From: Clostridia bacterium
GTDB taxonomy: Bacteria; Bacillota; Clostridia; Oscillospirales; Acutalibacteraceae
Length of the DNA stretch: 64,000 nt
NCBI GenBank assembly: GCA_900755895.1
Contig: CAAEIG010000168.1
Span: 18,918 to 82,917, forward strand
Reading direction: 5' to 3'
Shown here piece by piece: positions 49,919 through 59,457 of this stretch (the first letter of the stretch is position 1; the number at the start of each line of letters is the position of its first letter). Under the pieces are notes generated by a model that was given only the letters and a program-made list of their open reading frames with translations, was not told the origin of the DNA and did no database searches. Made by a program: the position numbers and the translations under genes.

Positions 49919-50384
49919 ATTTACGTAATCCTTGAAAAAACTCTCGAAGCAGCGCTTTGGCCTCCGCCTCATAAAAGCCGCGGTACACCTCTGGCCGATG
50001 ACTATAGGGCAGCGAAAACAGATCCACTGCCGTACCACAGCAGCCAGCACGGTCATCATCGGCGCCGTAGACCACACAGTCAACATGAGCGTTGATGATC
50101 GCCCCCGTGCACATGGGACAGGGTTCCAACGTGACATAGAGCTGACACCCTGTGAGTCTCCAAGTCCCCAATCTCTGACAAGCCTGATGAATCGCTTCCA
50201 TCTCGGCATGGGCCAGAGCAGTGTGGGCCTCTTCCCGACGGTTCCGGCCCTCCCCAAGGATCTGGCCGTTCTTCACCACCACCGCACCCACGGGAACTTC
50301 CCCGGCCTCGGCAGCTTCCCTGGCCAGCTCCAGCGCCCGGAGCATAAACCTCTTTTCCGGCAAAAAAACCAAAGGCAACATCAT
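49917..50384 (-). CDS. tadA: tRNA-specific adenosine deaminase
   Basis: A 155-residue zinc enzyme that converts adenosine 34 of tRNA-Arg(ACG) to inosine. The zinc site is HAEMEAIHQAC (His-Ala-Glu, about residues 58-68) and LEPCPMCTGAIINA (two Cys, about 88-101), and the start EVPVGAVVVKNGQILGEGRNRREE is the family strand. The ATG at 50384 overlaps the stop of the upstream CPBP gene by four bases (ATGA); without a clear ribosome site, translation is probably coupled to that gene. Confidence 0.93.
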   Translation of the reverse strand: MMLPLVFLPEKRFMLRALELAREAAEAGEVPVGAVVVKNGQILGEGRNRREEAHTALAHAEMEAIHQACQRLGTWRLTGCQLYVTLEPCPMCTGAIINAHVDCVVYGADDDRAGCCGTAVDLFSLPYSHRPEVYRGFYEAEAKALLREFFQGLRK

Positions 50385-51886
50385 TTCAGGAAAATCGTCC
50401 CCAAGGTATACAGCACGGTAATACCAACCGGCCCTACCCAGAACATAGGAGCTCGAACAATGGCAGCAGCGCTCTCTCCTGTATTCAAGGGATAAGCGGG
50501 GCCATCTAAGCGAGAGGAATTGGCCGTGAAGAACAGCTCCCGCTTTGTGAGCACCAGCAGGATCAACGCCAGTATTCCCACCGCAATGGGCAGCAGCATC
50601 ATGGCCACATCAGCGGCATCGGCCATGCTGCCAAACAGATAGTCTGTGTGAGTGCCCAGGGTAGCGATTAGATTGTTCAAAGCGTGAATCAAAATGGTCA
50701 CCCACAAGTTGTTTGTCTTGGCATAAAGGAACCCAAATACTAGACCGGCAATGGTGGCAAACACCACGCTGGAAGGATCCATGTGAGCCAGCCCAAACAC
50801 CAACGCGGATGCCGCAACGGAAAAACCGATACCATAGCGGCGCAAAGCGGACAACACCACTCCTCGGAATACCAGCTCCTCCATGACAGGCACCAGCATG
50901 GCGGTGACGAAAACCTCCACCGCTATTGTCAGCAGAGATTCTTCCCCACCCAAGGAGGTGCTGCTGGGGGACTGATACCCAAACATACCGAAGAAATTCC
51001 GCACAGCCATCGCCGGGTAATTTCCCAGCATCACCACGCCCAGCCCAGCAAGGACACAGAGTAAGCTGACGGAAAATCCCACCTTTTCAAACTTAAAGTA
51101 GTTGGCAGGATCTTCCCTGCGGAAGATTAGATAGACCACAAAAGGCAACGCTGTGGAAAGCAGTACAAGCACACCGGACAGCCACTGATAACCTAACTGG
51201 TTGACTGCCACGTTCACTCCAAAAGCAGTCAACAGCAGGGTCAGTGGGATCGTCCAAACAAAAGATAATACGGTTTGAAGCAGGGACAGTATGCACATCC
51301 GATTAAGGGTTTGAGATGCCCCCTTCCTGCGGGGATCCGCCGATACCGGCGGCGTGTATGGCGGTACCCATCCGGAGACAGGGTATCCATAAACAGGATG
51401 CCATCCCACCCCTTGAGTCACTTGGGGCGCTCCGGTGGGAGGATACTGGCCAACTGGCGGTGTCGCCTGAGAATAACCCTGGGGTGCTCCGGTGGACGGG
51501 TACTGCCCAACGTGAGGTGCTGCCTGAGGATAACCCTGGGGCACTCCGGTGGGAGGATACTGCCCAACTGGGGGCGCAGCCTGGGGGTAACCCTGGGGCA
51601 CTCCGGTGGGAGGGCACTGCCCAACTGGCGGTGTCGCCTGAGGATAACCCTGGGGTGCTCCAGTGGAAGGATACTGCCCAACTGGGGGCGCAGCCTGGGG
51701 GTAACCCTGGGGCGCTCCGGTGGGAGGATACTGCCCAACGGGAGGTGCTGCCTGAGGATAACCCTGGGGTGCTCCAATAGGAGGATACTGGCCAACCGGC
51801 GGTGTAACCTGAGCATAACCTTGATTTTGAGGCTGAGGATTTCCCTCAGGACCTCCCTGATATGGTGGGGGATAGCCGTAGTTCAT
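50381..51886 (-). CDS. CPBP intramembrane metalloprotease with proline/glutamine-rich repeat tail at the N-terminus
   Basis: A 501-residue membrane protein. Residues 1-155 are a Pro/Gln/Gly/Tyr-rich disordered stretch: a short start and seven 19-residue repeats. From about 190 there are eight helices with the CPBP/Abi motifs in order: EELVFRGVVL (EExxxR, about 335-344), FGLAHMD (FxxxH) and HALNNLI (HxxxN). These coordinate metal in prokaryotic CAAX-protease-like enzymes, involved in protein maturation or bacteriocin immunity. The repeat tail is probably cytosolic and may tether the protein. It heads the pair with tadA; the start has an AAAGGAGG site. Confidence 0.87.
   Translation of the reverse strand: MNYGYPPPYQGGPEGNPQPQNQGYAQVTPPVGQYPPIGAPQGYPQAAPPVGQYPPTGAPQGYPQAAPPVGQYPSTGAPQGYPQATPPVGQCPPTGVPQGYPQAAPPVGQYPPTGVPQGYPQAAPHVGQYPSTGAPQGYSQATPPVGQYPPTGAPQVTQGVGWHPVYGYPVSGWVPPYTPPVSADPRRKGASQTLNRMCILSLLQTVLSFVWTIPLTLLLTAFGVNVAVNQLGYQWLSGVLVLLSTALPFVVYLIFRREDPANYFKFEKVGFSVSLLCVLAGLGVVMLGNYPAMAVRNFFGMFGYQSPSSTSLGGEESLLTIAVEVFVTAMLVPVMEELVFRGVVLSALRRYGIGFSVAASALVFGLAHMDPSSVVFATIAGLVFGFLYAKTNNLWVTILIHALNNLIATLGTHTDYLFGSMADAADVAMMLLPIAVGILALILLVLTKRELFFTANSSRLDGPAYPLNTGESAAAIVRAPMFWVGPVGITVLYTLGTIFLK
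51422..51805 (-). repeat. Seven-copy 57-bp coding minisatellite
   Basis: Residues 28-155 of the CPBP protein repeat the 19-residue unit APPVGQYPPTGAPQGYPQA, the last copy partial. The units differ at a few positions (A/T first, P/S, A/V) and at several bases, with some pairs of units nearly identical at the DNA level, so copy-number change by slippage or recombination is likely. Confidence 0.92.
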
Positions 51887-51930
51887 AGAATCCGCCTCCT
51901 TTGCAAGAAAATGAAAAATAGATCGGACAA

Positions 51931-53823
51931 TTACAGCAGCTGGCAGAGCTTCTGGGAGAAGTCCGAGGGATCCTCCAGAGAGATGCCCTCGATCAGCAGT
52001 GCCTGGTCATAGAGCACCTCAGCGTAGAGCTTCAAGCGCTCCTTATCACTTTCATACAGCTCACACAGCTTCTGGAAAATGGGATGCTCTCCATTGACTT
52101 CCAGCACTCGCTGTGCCTTGATCTTCTCCCTGGCCGGCATGGAATTGAGCACTTTTTCCATCTCTGTGGTAATCATACCGTCGGTGGTGATACACACGGG
52201 ATGGCTCTTCAGTTTGCCGGACACCCGCACGTCGGTCACCTTGTCTCCCAGGGCTTCTTTCATAAACTGGAGCACATCCTTGTTCTCCTCGGAGAGTTCC
52301 TTGGTCTTCTCCTTCTCCTCCTCGGTCTCCAACTCCAGATCGTCCGCAGAGATGTTCTTGAACTCCTTGTCGTCATACTTCATCAGCATCCGCAGGGCAA
52401 ACTCATCCACGTTGTCCGTCAGGCACAACATCTCATAGCCCTTTTCCGTCAGAGCTTCTGCCTGGGGCAGGCCCAGCACACGCTCTACCGTCTCGCCGCA
52501 GCCGTAGTAAATATACTTCTGCTCCGGCTTCATCCGGGAGACATACTCCTTCAAGGTGACAAGTTTCTTCTCAGCGGAAGAGTAAAACAGCACCAGATCC
52601 TTCAACTCATCCTTCTTTGCGCCGTAGCCGTCGTACATGCCATACTTCAGCTGCAAACCAAAGCTCTTGAAGAACTCCTCATACTTCTCACGATCGTTGT
52701 TCAGCATAGAGGAAAGCTCAGATGCGATCTTCTTCTCCAGCCGTCCGGCGATCAGCTTCAGCTGGCGGTCATGCTGGAGCATCTCACGGGAGATATTCAA
52801 GGAAAGATCCTGGGAATCCACCAGACCCTTGACAAAGCTAAAGCAGTCCGGCAGCAGATCGGCGCATTTCTCCATGATCAGCACGCCGCTGGCATAGAGC
52901 TGCAGTCCCTTTTCATACTCCCGGGTGTAGTAATCCATGGGAGCGGATTTGGGGATGAACAGCAGTGCCGTATAGGTGGCTGCGCCTTCGGTGGAAGTGC
53001 GGATCACCTTGATGGGGTCTTGCCAGTCGTAGAACTTTTCCTTATAAAAGGCGTTCAGCTCTTCATCGGTGACCTCGCTCTTGGACTTCTTCCAAATGGG
53101 AGTCATGCTGTTGAGAGTCTCCACCTCTGTGTGAGTCTCATACTCCGGGTCCTTGCCGTCCACGCCGGTGCCCTCTTTCACATGGGTGTGGGACACCTCC
53201 ATCTGGATGGGATAGCGAATGTAGTCGGAATATTTCTTCACCAGCTGCTGAATCCGGAACTGATCCAGGAACTCGCTATAGCGCTCATCCTCGGTGTCCT
53301 CTTTCAGATGCAGAGTGATGGTGGTACCCCGCTCCGCTTTGGAACCAGGAGTGATCTCGTACCCAGAAAGCCCTTCGGACTCCCAATGCCAAGCCTCTTC
53401 CGAGCCAAAAGCCTTGGTGTCCACCGTTACCCGGTCACTGACCATAAACGCAGAGTAGAAGCCCACGCCAAACTGGCCGATGATGTCCACATCGTCCTTC
53501 TTCTCCGCCTCCTGCTTGAACTGCAGGGAGCCGCTGCGAGCGATGACACCCAGATTGTTGTCCAGCTCTTCCTGGGTCATGCCGATGCCGTTGTCCGTGA
53601 TGGACAGAGTGCGGGCGTCCTTATCAACCTCCAGGCGGATGGAAAAATCCTCCCGGGAAAGGCCGGTGGAACCGTCCTCCAGCGTGCGGTAATAGAGCTT
53701 GTCAATGGCGTCGCTGGCGTTAGAGATCAGCTCGCGGAGAAAAATCTCCTTGTGAGTGTAAATGGAGTTGATCATCAAGTCCAAAAGACGCTTGGATTCT
53801 GCCTGAAATTCTTTCATTGCCAT
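51931..53823 (-). CDS. htpG: Hsp90-family chaperone HtpG
   Basis: A 630-residue ATP-dependent cytosolic chaperone. GHKL ATPase motifs: FLRELISNASDAIDKL (N-box), ITDNGIGMTQEEL, GQFGVGFYSAFMVSD and GTTITLHLKED. The middle domain has LYASGVLIMEKCADLLPDCFSFVKGLVDSQDLSLNISREMLQ with the catalytic Arg region, and the C-terminal dimerisation part ends EDPSDFSQKLCQLL. Length matches HtpG. No co-chaperone gene nearby. The start is preceded by AAAGGAAG at a slightly long distance. Confidence 0.96.
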   Translation of the reverse strand: MAMKEFQAESKRLLDLMINSIYTHKEIFLRELISNASDAIDKLYYRTLEDGSTGLSREDFSIRLEVDKDARTLSITDNGIGMTQEELDNNLGVIARSGSLQFKQEAEKKDDVDIIGQFGVGFYSAFMVSDRVTVDTKAFGSEEAWHWESEGLSGYEITPGSKAERGTTITLHLKEDTEDERYSEFLDQFRIQQLVKKYSDYIRYPIQMEVSHTHVKEGTGVDGKDPEYETHTEVETLNSMTPIWKKSKSEVTDEELNAFYKEKFYDWQDPIKVIRTSTEGAATYTALLFIPKSAPMDYYTREYEKGLQLYASGVLIMEKCADLLPDCFSFVKGLVDSQDLSLNISREMLQHDRQLKLIAGRLEKKIASELSSMLNNDREKYEEFFKSFGLQLKYGMYDGYGAKKDELKDLVLFYSSAEKKLVTLKEYVSRMKPEQKYIYYGCGETVERVLGLPQAEALTEKGYEMLCLTDNVDEFALRMLMKYDDKEFKNISADDLELETEEEKEKTKELSEENKDVLQFMKEALGDKVTDVRVSGKLKSHPVCITTDGMITTEMEKVLNSMPAREKIKAQRVLEVNGEHPIFQKLCELYESDKERLKLYAEVLYDQALLIEGISLEDPSDFSQKLCQLL

Positions 53824-53914
53824 AATACTATGTTACTTCCTTTCCATATATAGACCAACAGCCCAAAAGCTGTAAGCAAGCAAACTAAGAGAAACAGCCT
53901 CCGAAACCGACCGT

Positions 53915-54283
53915 TTAGCGGCCCACCTCGAAGGGATGTTCATCGTGAAAGCGCTGGTTGTTCAACACTTCTTTGTCTCGGATGGCCTCCTCCATGTCGA
54001 TGCCATAGAGATTCGCCAAACACAAGGAGTAGTACATCACATCCCAAAGCTCTTCATCCAGAGTTCCCTTGATGGAATCTCCAGGTTGCCGAAGCTTCCC
54101 GTCAAAGATAGCGCGGGACACCTCCCCCACTTCCTCCACCAGCTTGAGAAAGCAATGTTGTCTGGCTTTGGCCAGAGGACCTTCGCGGTCCGCTCCCTCC
54201 GGCAGCTCCCGGAGCAGCTGAAAGCTGTAATCCTTCTGTTCCAAATAAGTTTGCAGGTATTTCACCGTAGTATTGCCATCCAT
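53915..54283 (-). CDS. MazG-like nucleotide pyrophosphohydrolase
   Basis: A 122-residue all-alpha NTP pyrophosphohydrolase-like protein. The metal motif EEVGEVSRAIFDGK (about residues 49-62) followed by LDEELWDVMYYSLCLANLYGIDMEEA (about 74-99) is the E-x-x-E/E-x-x-D pattern of the MazG/dCTPase superfamily. It may hydrolyse (d)NTPs or modified nucleotides to monophosphates. It starts 13 bases after the methyltransferase stop and is likely co-transcribed with it. Confidence 0.83.
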   Translation of the reverse strand: MDGNTTVKYLQTYLEQKDYSFQLLRELPEGADREGPLAKARQHCFLKLVEEVGEVSRAIFDGKLRQPGDSIKGTLDEELWDVMYYSLCLANLYGIDMEEAIRDKEVLNNQRFHDEHPFEVGR

Positions 54284-54296
54284 ACATGCAGCCCCC

Positions 54297-55028
54297 TCAC
54301 TGTTTGGTGGCCGCCACCAAAAGCATCATGGGACGGCGCAATTCATCCTTCATGCCGGGAAGCTCTCTCATACTCTCAGGAGGCTGAGGTTCCACCACGC
54401 GCCGCAGGGTAAATCCCCCGGTCAGCAGGGTGTCCAGGTACGTGGTCAACGTGCGGTGATACTTCACCACATCCTCTCCCAGAAAATGGGCCGTGCGTTT
54501 TCCCTCATAGAAGTAGTTGTCCACAGGGAAGTGAAGAATGTTCCCTGCATCGTCACAGTACCAGTCCTGGGTTCCATAAGCGGTGAAGATGGGATGCTCC
54601 ACCGAAAAGACAAAGTCGCCTCCCGGCTTCAGCCAAGTCCGGACCTTTTCCACAAAAGCGGGAAAATCCTTGAGATAGTGAATCGCCAGAGAACTGAAGA
54701 CCACATCAAAGTTCTCTGGGGGAAAGTCCACATCCTCTATAGCGGCATGAAAATATTCCACCTGAGGAAAGCTCGTCTTTTCTCTGGCCACCTGCAGCAT
54801 CTTTTCCGAGAGGTCCACTCCCGTGACATGAGCAGCCCCCTGCTTTGCAGCATAGATGCAATGCCAGCCATAGCCGCAGCCCAAATCCAGCACTTCTTTT
54901 CCAGAAAATTCGGGAAGGATCTTGCGGAAATCCTCCCATTCTCCGGCGCCGGCCAGCCCTTGCTGGGAACGGCTCATCTGACTGTATTTTTCAAAGAAGA
55001 CTGGATTGTCATACTTGTTTTCTTTCAC
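54297..55028 (-). CDS. SAM-dependent class I methyltransferase
   Basis: A 243-residue cytosolic methyltransferase. Motif I is EVLDLGCGYGWHCIYAAKQGAAHVTGVDLSEKML (about residues 45-78), motif II/III are FDVVFSSLAIHYLKDFP and LKPGGDFVFSVEHPIF, with a Tyr-rich substrate stretch (YFYEGKRTAHFLGEDVVKYHRTLTTYLDTLL). Substrate unknown. The GTG at 55028 is chosen because GGAGGTGG lies about five bases upstream; the frame continues to 55163 without a ribosome site. Promoter at 55079-55107. Confidence 0.86.
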   Translation of the reverse strand: MKENKYDNPVFFEKYSQMSRSQQGLAGAGEWEDFRKILPEFSGKEVLDLGCGYGWHCIYAAKQGAAHVTGVDLSEKMLQVAREKTSFPQVEYFHAAIEDVDFPPENFDVVFSSLAIHYLKDFPAFVEKVRTWLKPGGDFVFSVEHPIFTAYGTQDWYCDDAGNILHFPVDNYFYEGKRTAHFLGEDVVKYHRTLTTYLDTLLTGGFTLRRVVEPQPPESMRELPGMKDELRRPMMLLVAATKQ

Positions 55029-55078
55029 AAAACCACCTCCAAAAGCAAATGGTTCCTCTGTGAAACACATTAAAAAAT

Positions 55079-55107
55079 ATTGTAATACAAAATGGCCCTT
55101 GTTGCAA
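55079..55107 (-). promoter_or_regulatory. Promoter of the methyltransferase-MazG pair
   Basis: Read leftward: TTGCAA (55107-55102), 17-base spacer, TACAAT (55084-55079), 51 bases before the GTG start. Confidence 0.75.
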
Positions 55108-55296
55108 GGCCGCGCCATAGAATTTCTCCTCTGGACACTGAGATCGCCTTTCAAATCTCCCAAGGAACAAATACAACAGACACCTCTTAACCCCCTGTCT
55201 ATCTCTGCCGATGAATCTATAGGATAAACTTAAAACATCACTTTTCTTTAAAAATCTTCGATTGAACATACAGAATTCCAGAGAGGAGGATTCTTC

Positions 55297-56140
55297 ATGC
55301 CATTGATTGTTTCAGATTTTGGCGTTCGCCTACCGGACAGCTTGGTTAATAACGGATGGGTAATCAATATCCAGCAACCCGCCCAAGAGCCCACCGTGGC
55401 GGGGGAAAAAATCGAATTTTCACCCCCCCAGCTTGGAAGGAGTGGACCTGAGCAAAGCCGTGGACCTTACCGACACTCTGGTGCCCGGCGGTCAGTCAGT
55501 GGATCCGAGGCGCTTTGACACCTTTACCCAAAGCAATAAAAATCCGGGCTATGCTCCTTTCGTGCTGCTGAACCCCAACTCCTCTTACGCTTCCAAATTA
55601 CAGGCACCGAAACTGTCCACCCAATTCACCGAAAATACTGCTTCTGAAATGGCCCAGGGGCTTGCTGCCCTGATGGACGAAAACAGTCTGGACATTCAGT
55701 TTCAAATCGAGATGGGCATGACCGTGGAACAGTTGGCCGAGCATTTTGGTGAAATCAGCAAACAGATTGACCAGGCACTTACCACCGGTTCCATCTCCCA
55801 GCAGGAGTACAATGACCTCAACGATGGTCTAACCCACTACACTCAGGCAATCACCGACAAATCGGAGCGGGAAAACGCCACCTGGGAAGTGGCCAAACAA
55901 ATGGCCACTGGAACACTGGCTATGATCCAAAACAGAGCCTCTAACGATGAGATGCTCACCTACGCCCAACAAAACGAGGAAACTTTCCAGAACCGCATTG
56001 ACAAGTATTTGGAGGCAACTCCCTTATTTGATCGTTCTCTGCTGGCAGCTCTGATCCAGCGGGTGCGAAACGGCGAGATGCTGAACCCACAGGCCGCCCA
56101 GGGCATCTTGATCCAAACAGCTCAAGAGTCCGATACATAA
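55297..56140 (+). pseudogene. Frameshifted gene for an unrecognised helical protein, break at a seven-C tract
   Basis: The first frame opens at 55297 behind an AGAGGAGG site (MPLIVSDFGVRLPDSLVNNG) and would run to 55518, but after the CCCCCCC tract at 55423-55429 the protein-like signal moves to the next frame (55433-56140). Removing one C reads EFSPPSLEGVDLSKAVDLTD without a break and gives about 280 residues. The long part has helical, Gln/Asn/Thr-rich sequence (AQGLAALMDENSLDIQFQIEMGMTVEQLAEHFGEISKQIDQAL) and no motif I can name. A sequencing error, phase variation or true loss of function are all possible. A strong terminator follows at 56169-56206. Confidence 0.72.
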
Positions 56141-56168
56141 CTATCAGAAAATAGAGAAGAGCAAATAA

Positions 56169-56206
56169 AAAACACCCGGCAGACACAATGGTCTGCCGGG
56201 TGTTTT
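56169..56206. terminator. Bidirectional terminator
   Basis: Arms AAACACCCGGCAGAC and GTCTGCCGGGTGTTT with loop ACAATG and TTTT, between the frameshifted gene and mutS2. Confidence 0.9.
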
Positions 56207-56228
56207 CTCACTCCAGCGATGGATTTGC

Positions 56229-58583
56229 TTATTTCAATTCTGCAATGGTGACACCGCTTTCGCCCTCGCCATAGGTACCTAGACGGAAGCTCTTCACCTG
56301 AGAACAGCGCCGCAAATGCTGCTGCACTGCTGTGCGCAGAGCTCCAGTCCCCTTGCCATGAATGATGGTCACCTGGGTCACGTGCATCCGGGACGCCCGA
56401 TCCAGGAAGCTGTCCACCTCCATCAGCGCTTCTTCCACAGTCTGACCTCGCAGGTCCAAACTGGTGGTTCCCTCCGGGGCCGACACGTTCTTGGTCACTG
56501 TGCGACCAGGATTCTTCTTTTTCATCTGGCGCTTGCTCATCAAGCGCAGGTTTTCCAAAGGTACACGAGTTTTGATAATCCCTGCCTGCACCAACACGGC
56601 GCCGTCCTTGGGCAGCTCCAAGACAGTGGCCTCCTTGTCAATGTCATAGATCACCACATCGTCCCCCACCTGCAAAGGACGGGGCAGGGTGTAATTGTCG
56701 TCCCGGCGGCGATGCACAGGATCCGCAGTACCTTCCAGCTCCTTCATACCCGAACGCAGTCGGGCCTTCTGCTCCGCAGAGAGCTGCTTATTCTTCTGCC
56801 GGCGCAGTTCCTCCAACTCGTTGAGCAGCGCATCCGCCCGCTGCCGGGTCTTCTGCACAATCTGGGACGCCTCCTGCCGGGCACGTTCCACCTCTTTCTT
56901 GGCCTGAGCTTCGGCTTCTTCCTTGAGGCGTTCCGCCTCCTGAGCACTCTGCCGGGCTTTTTCCTCCGACGCACGCAAAGCCTGGAATTCATCCTCCATC
57001 TTGCGGCGATCCTCTTCCAGACGGCCCACCACCTGCTCAAACGCGTTGCTCTCTTGGCTTACCAGCTCCCTCGCTCGATCCACGATTTTCTCGCTCATGC
57101 CCAGACGCTGGGAAATGGCAAAGGCGTTGGATTTACCCGGTACGCCGATCAACAGCCGGTAAGTGGGACGCAGAGTGGCCACATCAAATTCGCAGCAGCC
57201 GTTCTCCACCCCCGGGGTCTGAATGGCATAGGCTTTCAGCTCCGCATAGTGGGTCGTGCAGGCCAAACGAACATTGCGGTTGCGCAGCTCCTGGATGATG
57301 GCCTCTGCCAGAGCAGCGCCCTCCACCGGGTCGGTACCAGCACCCAGCTCGTCCAAAAGAATCAGGCTGCTGTTGTCCGCAACCTCAAAAATCTTGATGA
57401 TATTCACCATGTGGGAGGAAAAGGTGGACAAGGACTGTTCAATGCTCTGCTCGTCACCGATATCCGCTAAAATGTGGCGGAATACCGACACCCGGCTGCC
57501 CTCCCCTACTGGGAGCATCAATCCGCACATGGCCATCAGCGTCATTAGGCCGATGGTTTTCAAGGCCACGGTTTTGCCGCCGGTATTGGGGCCTGTGATA
57601 ATCAAGGCGTCGAAATCCACACCCAGGGTGATATCCGTAGCCACCACCTTGGTCTTGTCAATCAAAGGATGCCGGGCAGAGTGCAGGATAATTTTCCCAT
57701 CCTCGCCCACCTGGGGCACCACGGCCTTCATCTTATAGGCCACTTGTGCCTTGGCAAAAATCAAATCCAGCTCCACCGCATACTTGTAGCTGTCAATAAT
57801 GGAATCAGCAAAGCTCCCCGCTTCCTGGGACAACTCCAACAGGATGCGGGCGATCTCGTCCTGCTCGTCGGAGCGCAAAACGCGAATCTCATTGTTCAGC
57901 TCCACCACGCTCATGGGCTCGATAAACACCGTGGCGCCGCTGGAGGAGGTGTCGTGGACCAAGCCGGGAACCTCCCCGCGAAACTCCGCTTTGACCGGCA
58001 CCACATAACGTCCGCTCCGCTGGGTGACGATGCTCTCCTGAAGGTGCTTCTGGTGGGAAGGGGAGCGGATCAGCTTGTCCAGCTGTTCCCGCACCCGCTG
58101 GGAGGCTGCACGGATCTTCCGGCGAATAGTCGCCAACGCAGGAGAGGCATTGTCCGCCACTTCTTCCTCGTTGACGATGCACATGAAGATTTTTTCCTCT
58201 AAATACTTGTTGGGGGCCAGTACCTCAAACCTTCCGGTGAGGGCCGTACGGACGTTCTCACTTTTCCCCCACCACTGGGTCAAGCCCCGGATAGTCCGGA
58301 GGGTCCCGCCGATATCCAACAGTTCCCGCAGACCAAGGCCACCCCCAGCCTGTGCACGGCGAAGGGGGTTGGTCACATTTTTCATTCCATAAAAGGAGGG
58401 AGCGCCGAATTTCGCCATGGCCACAAAGGCCGCGTCGGTCTCCTGGAGCAGCCATTGAGCTTCGGCTGCCGTGTAAACAGGGGAAAGCTCTCGGGCCAGC
58501 TGTGCGCCGTCCCCACTGGAGCATTCCGCTGCCACCATTTCCAATACTTTGTCAAGCTCTAAAGCTCGGTAATGTTTGTCCAT
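56229..58583 (-). CDS. mutS2: MutS2 family endonuclease/ATPase
   Basis: A 784-residue protein. The ABC-type ATPase is GPNTGGKTVALKTIGLMTLMA (Walker A), LILLDELGAGTDPVEGAALA (Walker B) and the QSLSTFSSHM signature, as in MutS proteins. After the ATPase comes a long coiled-coil (EEDRRKMEDEFQALRASEEKARQSAQEAERL...) and a C-terminal Smr domain with SLDLRGQTVEEALMEVDSFLDRA and the HGKGTGALRTAVQQHL loop, whose LDxR and HGxGxG motifs form the nuclease. MutS2 suppresses homologous recombination and rescues collided ribosomes in Firmicutes. Length is normal. Confidence 0.96.
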   Translation of the reverse strand: MDKHYRALELDKVLEMVAAECSSGDGAQLARELSPVYTAAEAQWLLQETDAAFVAMAKFGAPSFYGMKNVTNPLRRAQAGGGLGLRELLDIGGTLRTIRGLTQWWGKSENVRTALTGRFEVLAPNKYLEEKIFMCIVNEEEVADNASPALATIRRKIRAASQRVREQLDKLIRSPSHQKHLQESIVTQRSGRYVVPVKAEFRGEVPGLVHDTSSSGATVFIEPMSVVELNNEIRVLRSDEQDEIARILLELSQEAGSFADSIIDSYKYAVELDLIFAKAQVAYKMKAVVPQVGEDGKIILHSARHPLIDKTKVVATDITLGVDFDALIITGPNTGGKTVALKTIGLMTLMAMCGLMLPVGEGSRVSVFRHILADIGDEQSIEQSLSTFSSHMVNIIKIFEVADNSSLILLDELGAGTDPVEGAALAEAIIQELRNRNVRLACTTHYAELKAYAIQTPGVENGCCEFDVATLRPTYRLLIGVPGKSNAFAISQRLGMSEKIVDRARELVSQESNAFEQVVGRLEEDRRKMEDEFQALRASEEKARQSAQEAERLKEEAEAQAKKEVERARQEASQIVQKTRQRADALLNELEELRRQKNKQLSAEQKARLRSGMKELEGTADPVHRRRDDNYTLPRPLQVGDDVVIYDIDKEATVLELPKDGAVLVQAGIIKTRVPLENLRLMSKRQMKKKNPGRTVTKNVSAPEGTTSLDLRGQTVEEALMEVDSFLDRASRMHVTQVTIIHGKGTGALRTAVQQHLRRCSQVKSFRLGTYGEGESGVTIAELK

Positions 58584-58713
58584 CTATGTTTCCTCATGCA
58601 AATAAAATCCCGTTGATTTTTAGCGAAATATGTAAAGCTATACAACTTTATGGTATTTGAAATTTCCCGCTGTTCCGCAATTTTTCGGCAACGTCCAAGG
58701 AAGCAGTTTCCCT

Positions 58714-59457
58714 TTACAGCAGGCTGTAGTAAAAATCCAAAGTCTTCGGGCGTTTTTGCAGAATATGGAGCGTGTACGCCTCTGATGCGGAAGCCAGTTC
58801 CCGCTGAGCACCAGATGTCAGAGAGAAGGAAAAAATCTTCTCAAAGTCCGAATAGACGATGTGCCGCATGGCAGTCAAGGCTGCCGGAGACAACGCAGCA
58901 CAAGGGTCTCCATTGTCCAAATAGCAGTCCTTGCAGTAGAGCTCCCCCCGGTTGATCTTAAAATACATCCGCTGGGACTCATAAGCACCGCAGGAAGCAC
59001 AGTAAGCCACGTTGGGCATAAATCCCGCTTCTGAGAGCATACGCATCTCCACCACTGCTTTGAGCATCGCCTGAGGCCGGGTGCCTTTGCACAGAAAATG
59101 CAGCGCATTGAGCACCAGCCGCAGATACACTTCCGCCTCCACCCCTTCGGGAACCAGCTCCCCTGCCAGTTGGCAGAAGTATTGCGCCAGAGCTAGTGCG
59201 GTCACATCTTGGCGAAGCTCAAAGAAAATCTCGATGGGGAAGGCCTCATTGATCATGTAGGTGGTCTTCCCCCTGGAGATCTTCAACTTGGAATAGCACA
59301 GCAGGCCAGTGCCCGCATGCTTAGCGTCCTTTAAAGTTTTCGCTCGGCGGGCAAACGCCCGGATCACTCCTTCATCCTTGGTGAGCACCGTGACCAGACG
59401 GTCGCTCTCGCCCACCGTCTGCTCCTTGATAATCAATCCCTGGGTTATCTCCTGCAC
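58714..59457 (-). CDS. recO: DNA repair protein RecO
   Basis: A 247-residue recombination mediator that loads RecA with RecF/RecR. The N-terminal OB-fold reads QGLIIKEQTVGESDRLVTVLTKDEGVIRAFARRAK and the C-terminal helical domain contains a zinc finger CASCGAYESQRMYFKINRGELYCKDC. The GTG at 59457 is preferred: AGGAGAGG lies six to eight bases upstream and the family motif begins a few residues later; an ATG at 59505 would add 16 untypical residues. It overlaps a small gene at 59372-59569. Confidence 0.92.
   Translation of the reverse strand: MQEITQGLIIKEQTVGESDRLVTVLTKDEGVIRAFARRAKTLKDAKHAGTGLLCYSKLKISRGKTTYMINEAFPIEIFFELRQDVTALALAQYFCQLAGELVPEGVEAEVYLRLVLNALHFLCKGTRPQAMLKAVVEMRMLSEAGFMPNVAYCASCGAYESQRMYFKINRGELYCKDCYLDNGDPCAALSPAALTAMRHIVYSDFEKIFSFSLTSGAQRELASASEAYTLHILQKRPKTLDFYYSLL

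Noticed and set aside
51422..51805. CRISPR array
   Set aside because: The repeats are contiguous, in frame and coding, with no unique spacers.
52084..53853. A 589-residue rightward open frame opposite htpG
   Set aside because: HtpG is complete and unmistakable on the minus strand; the opposite frame is codon-bias shadow.
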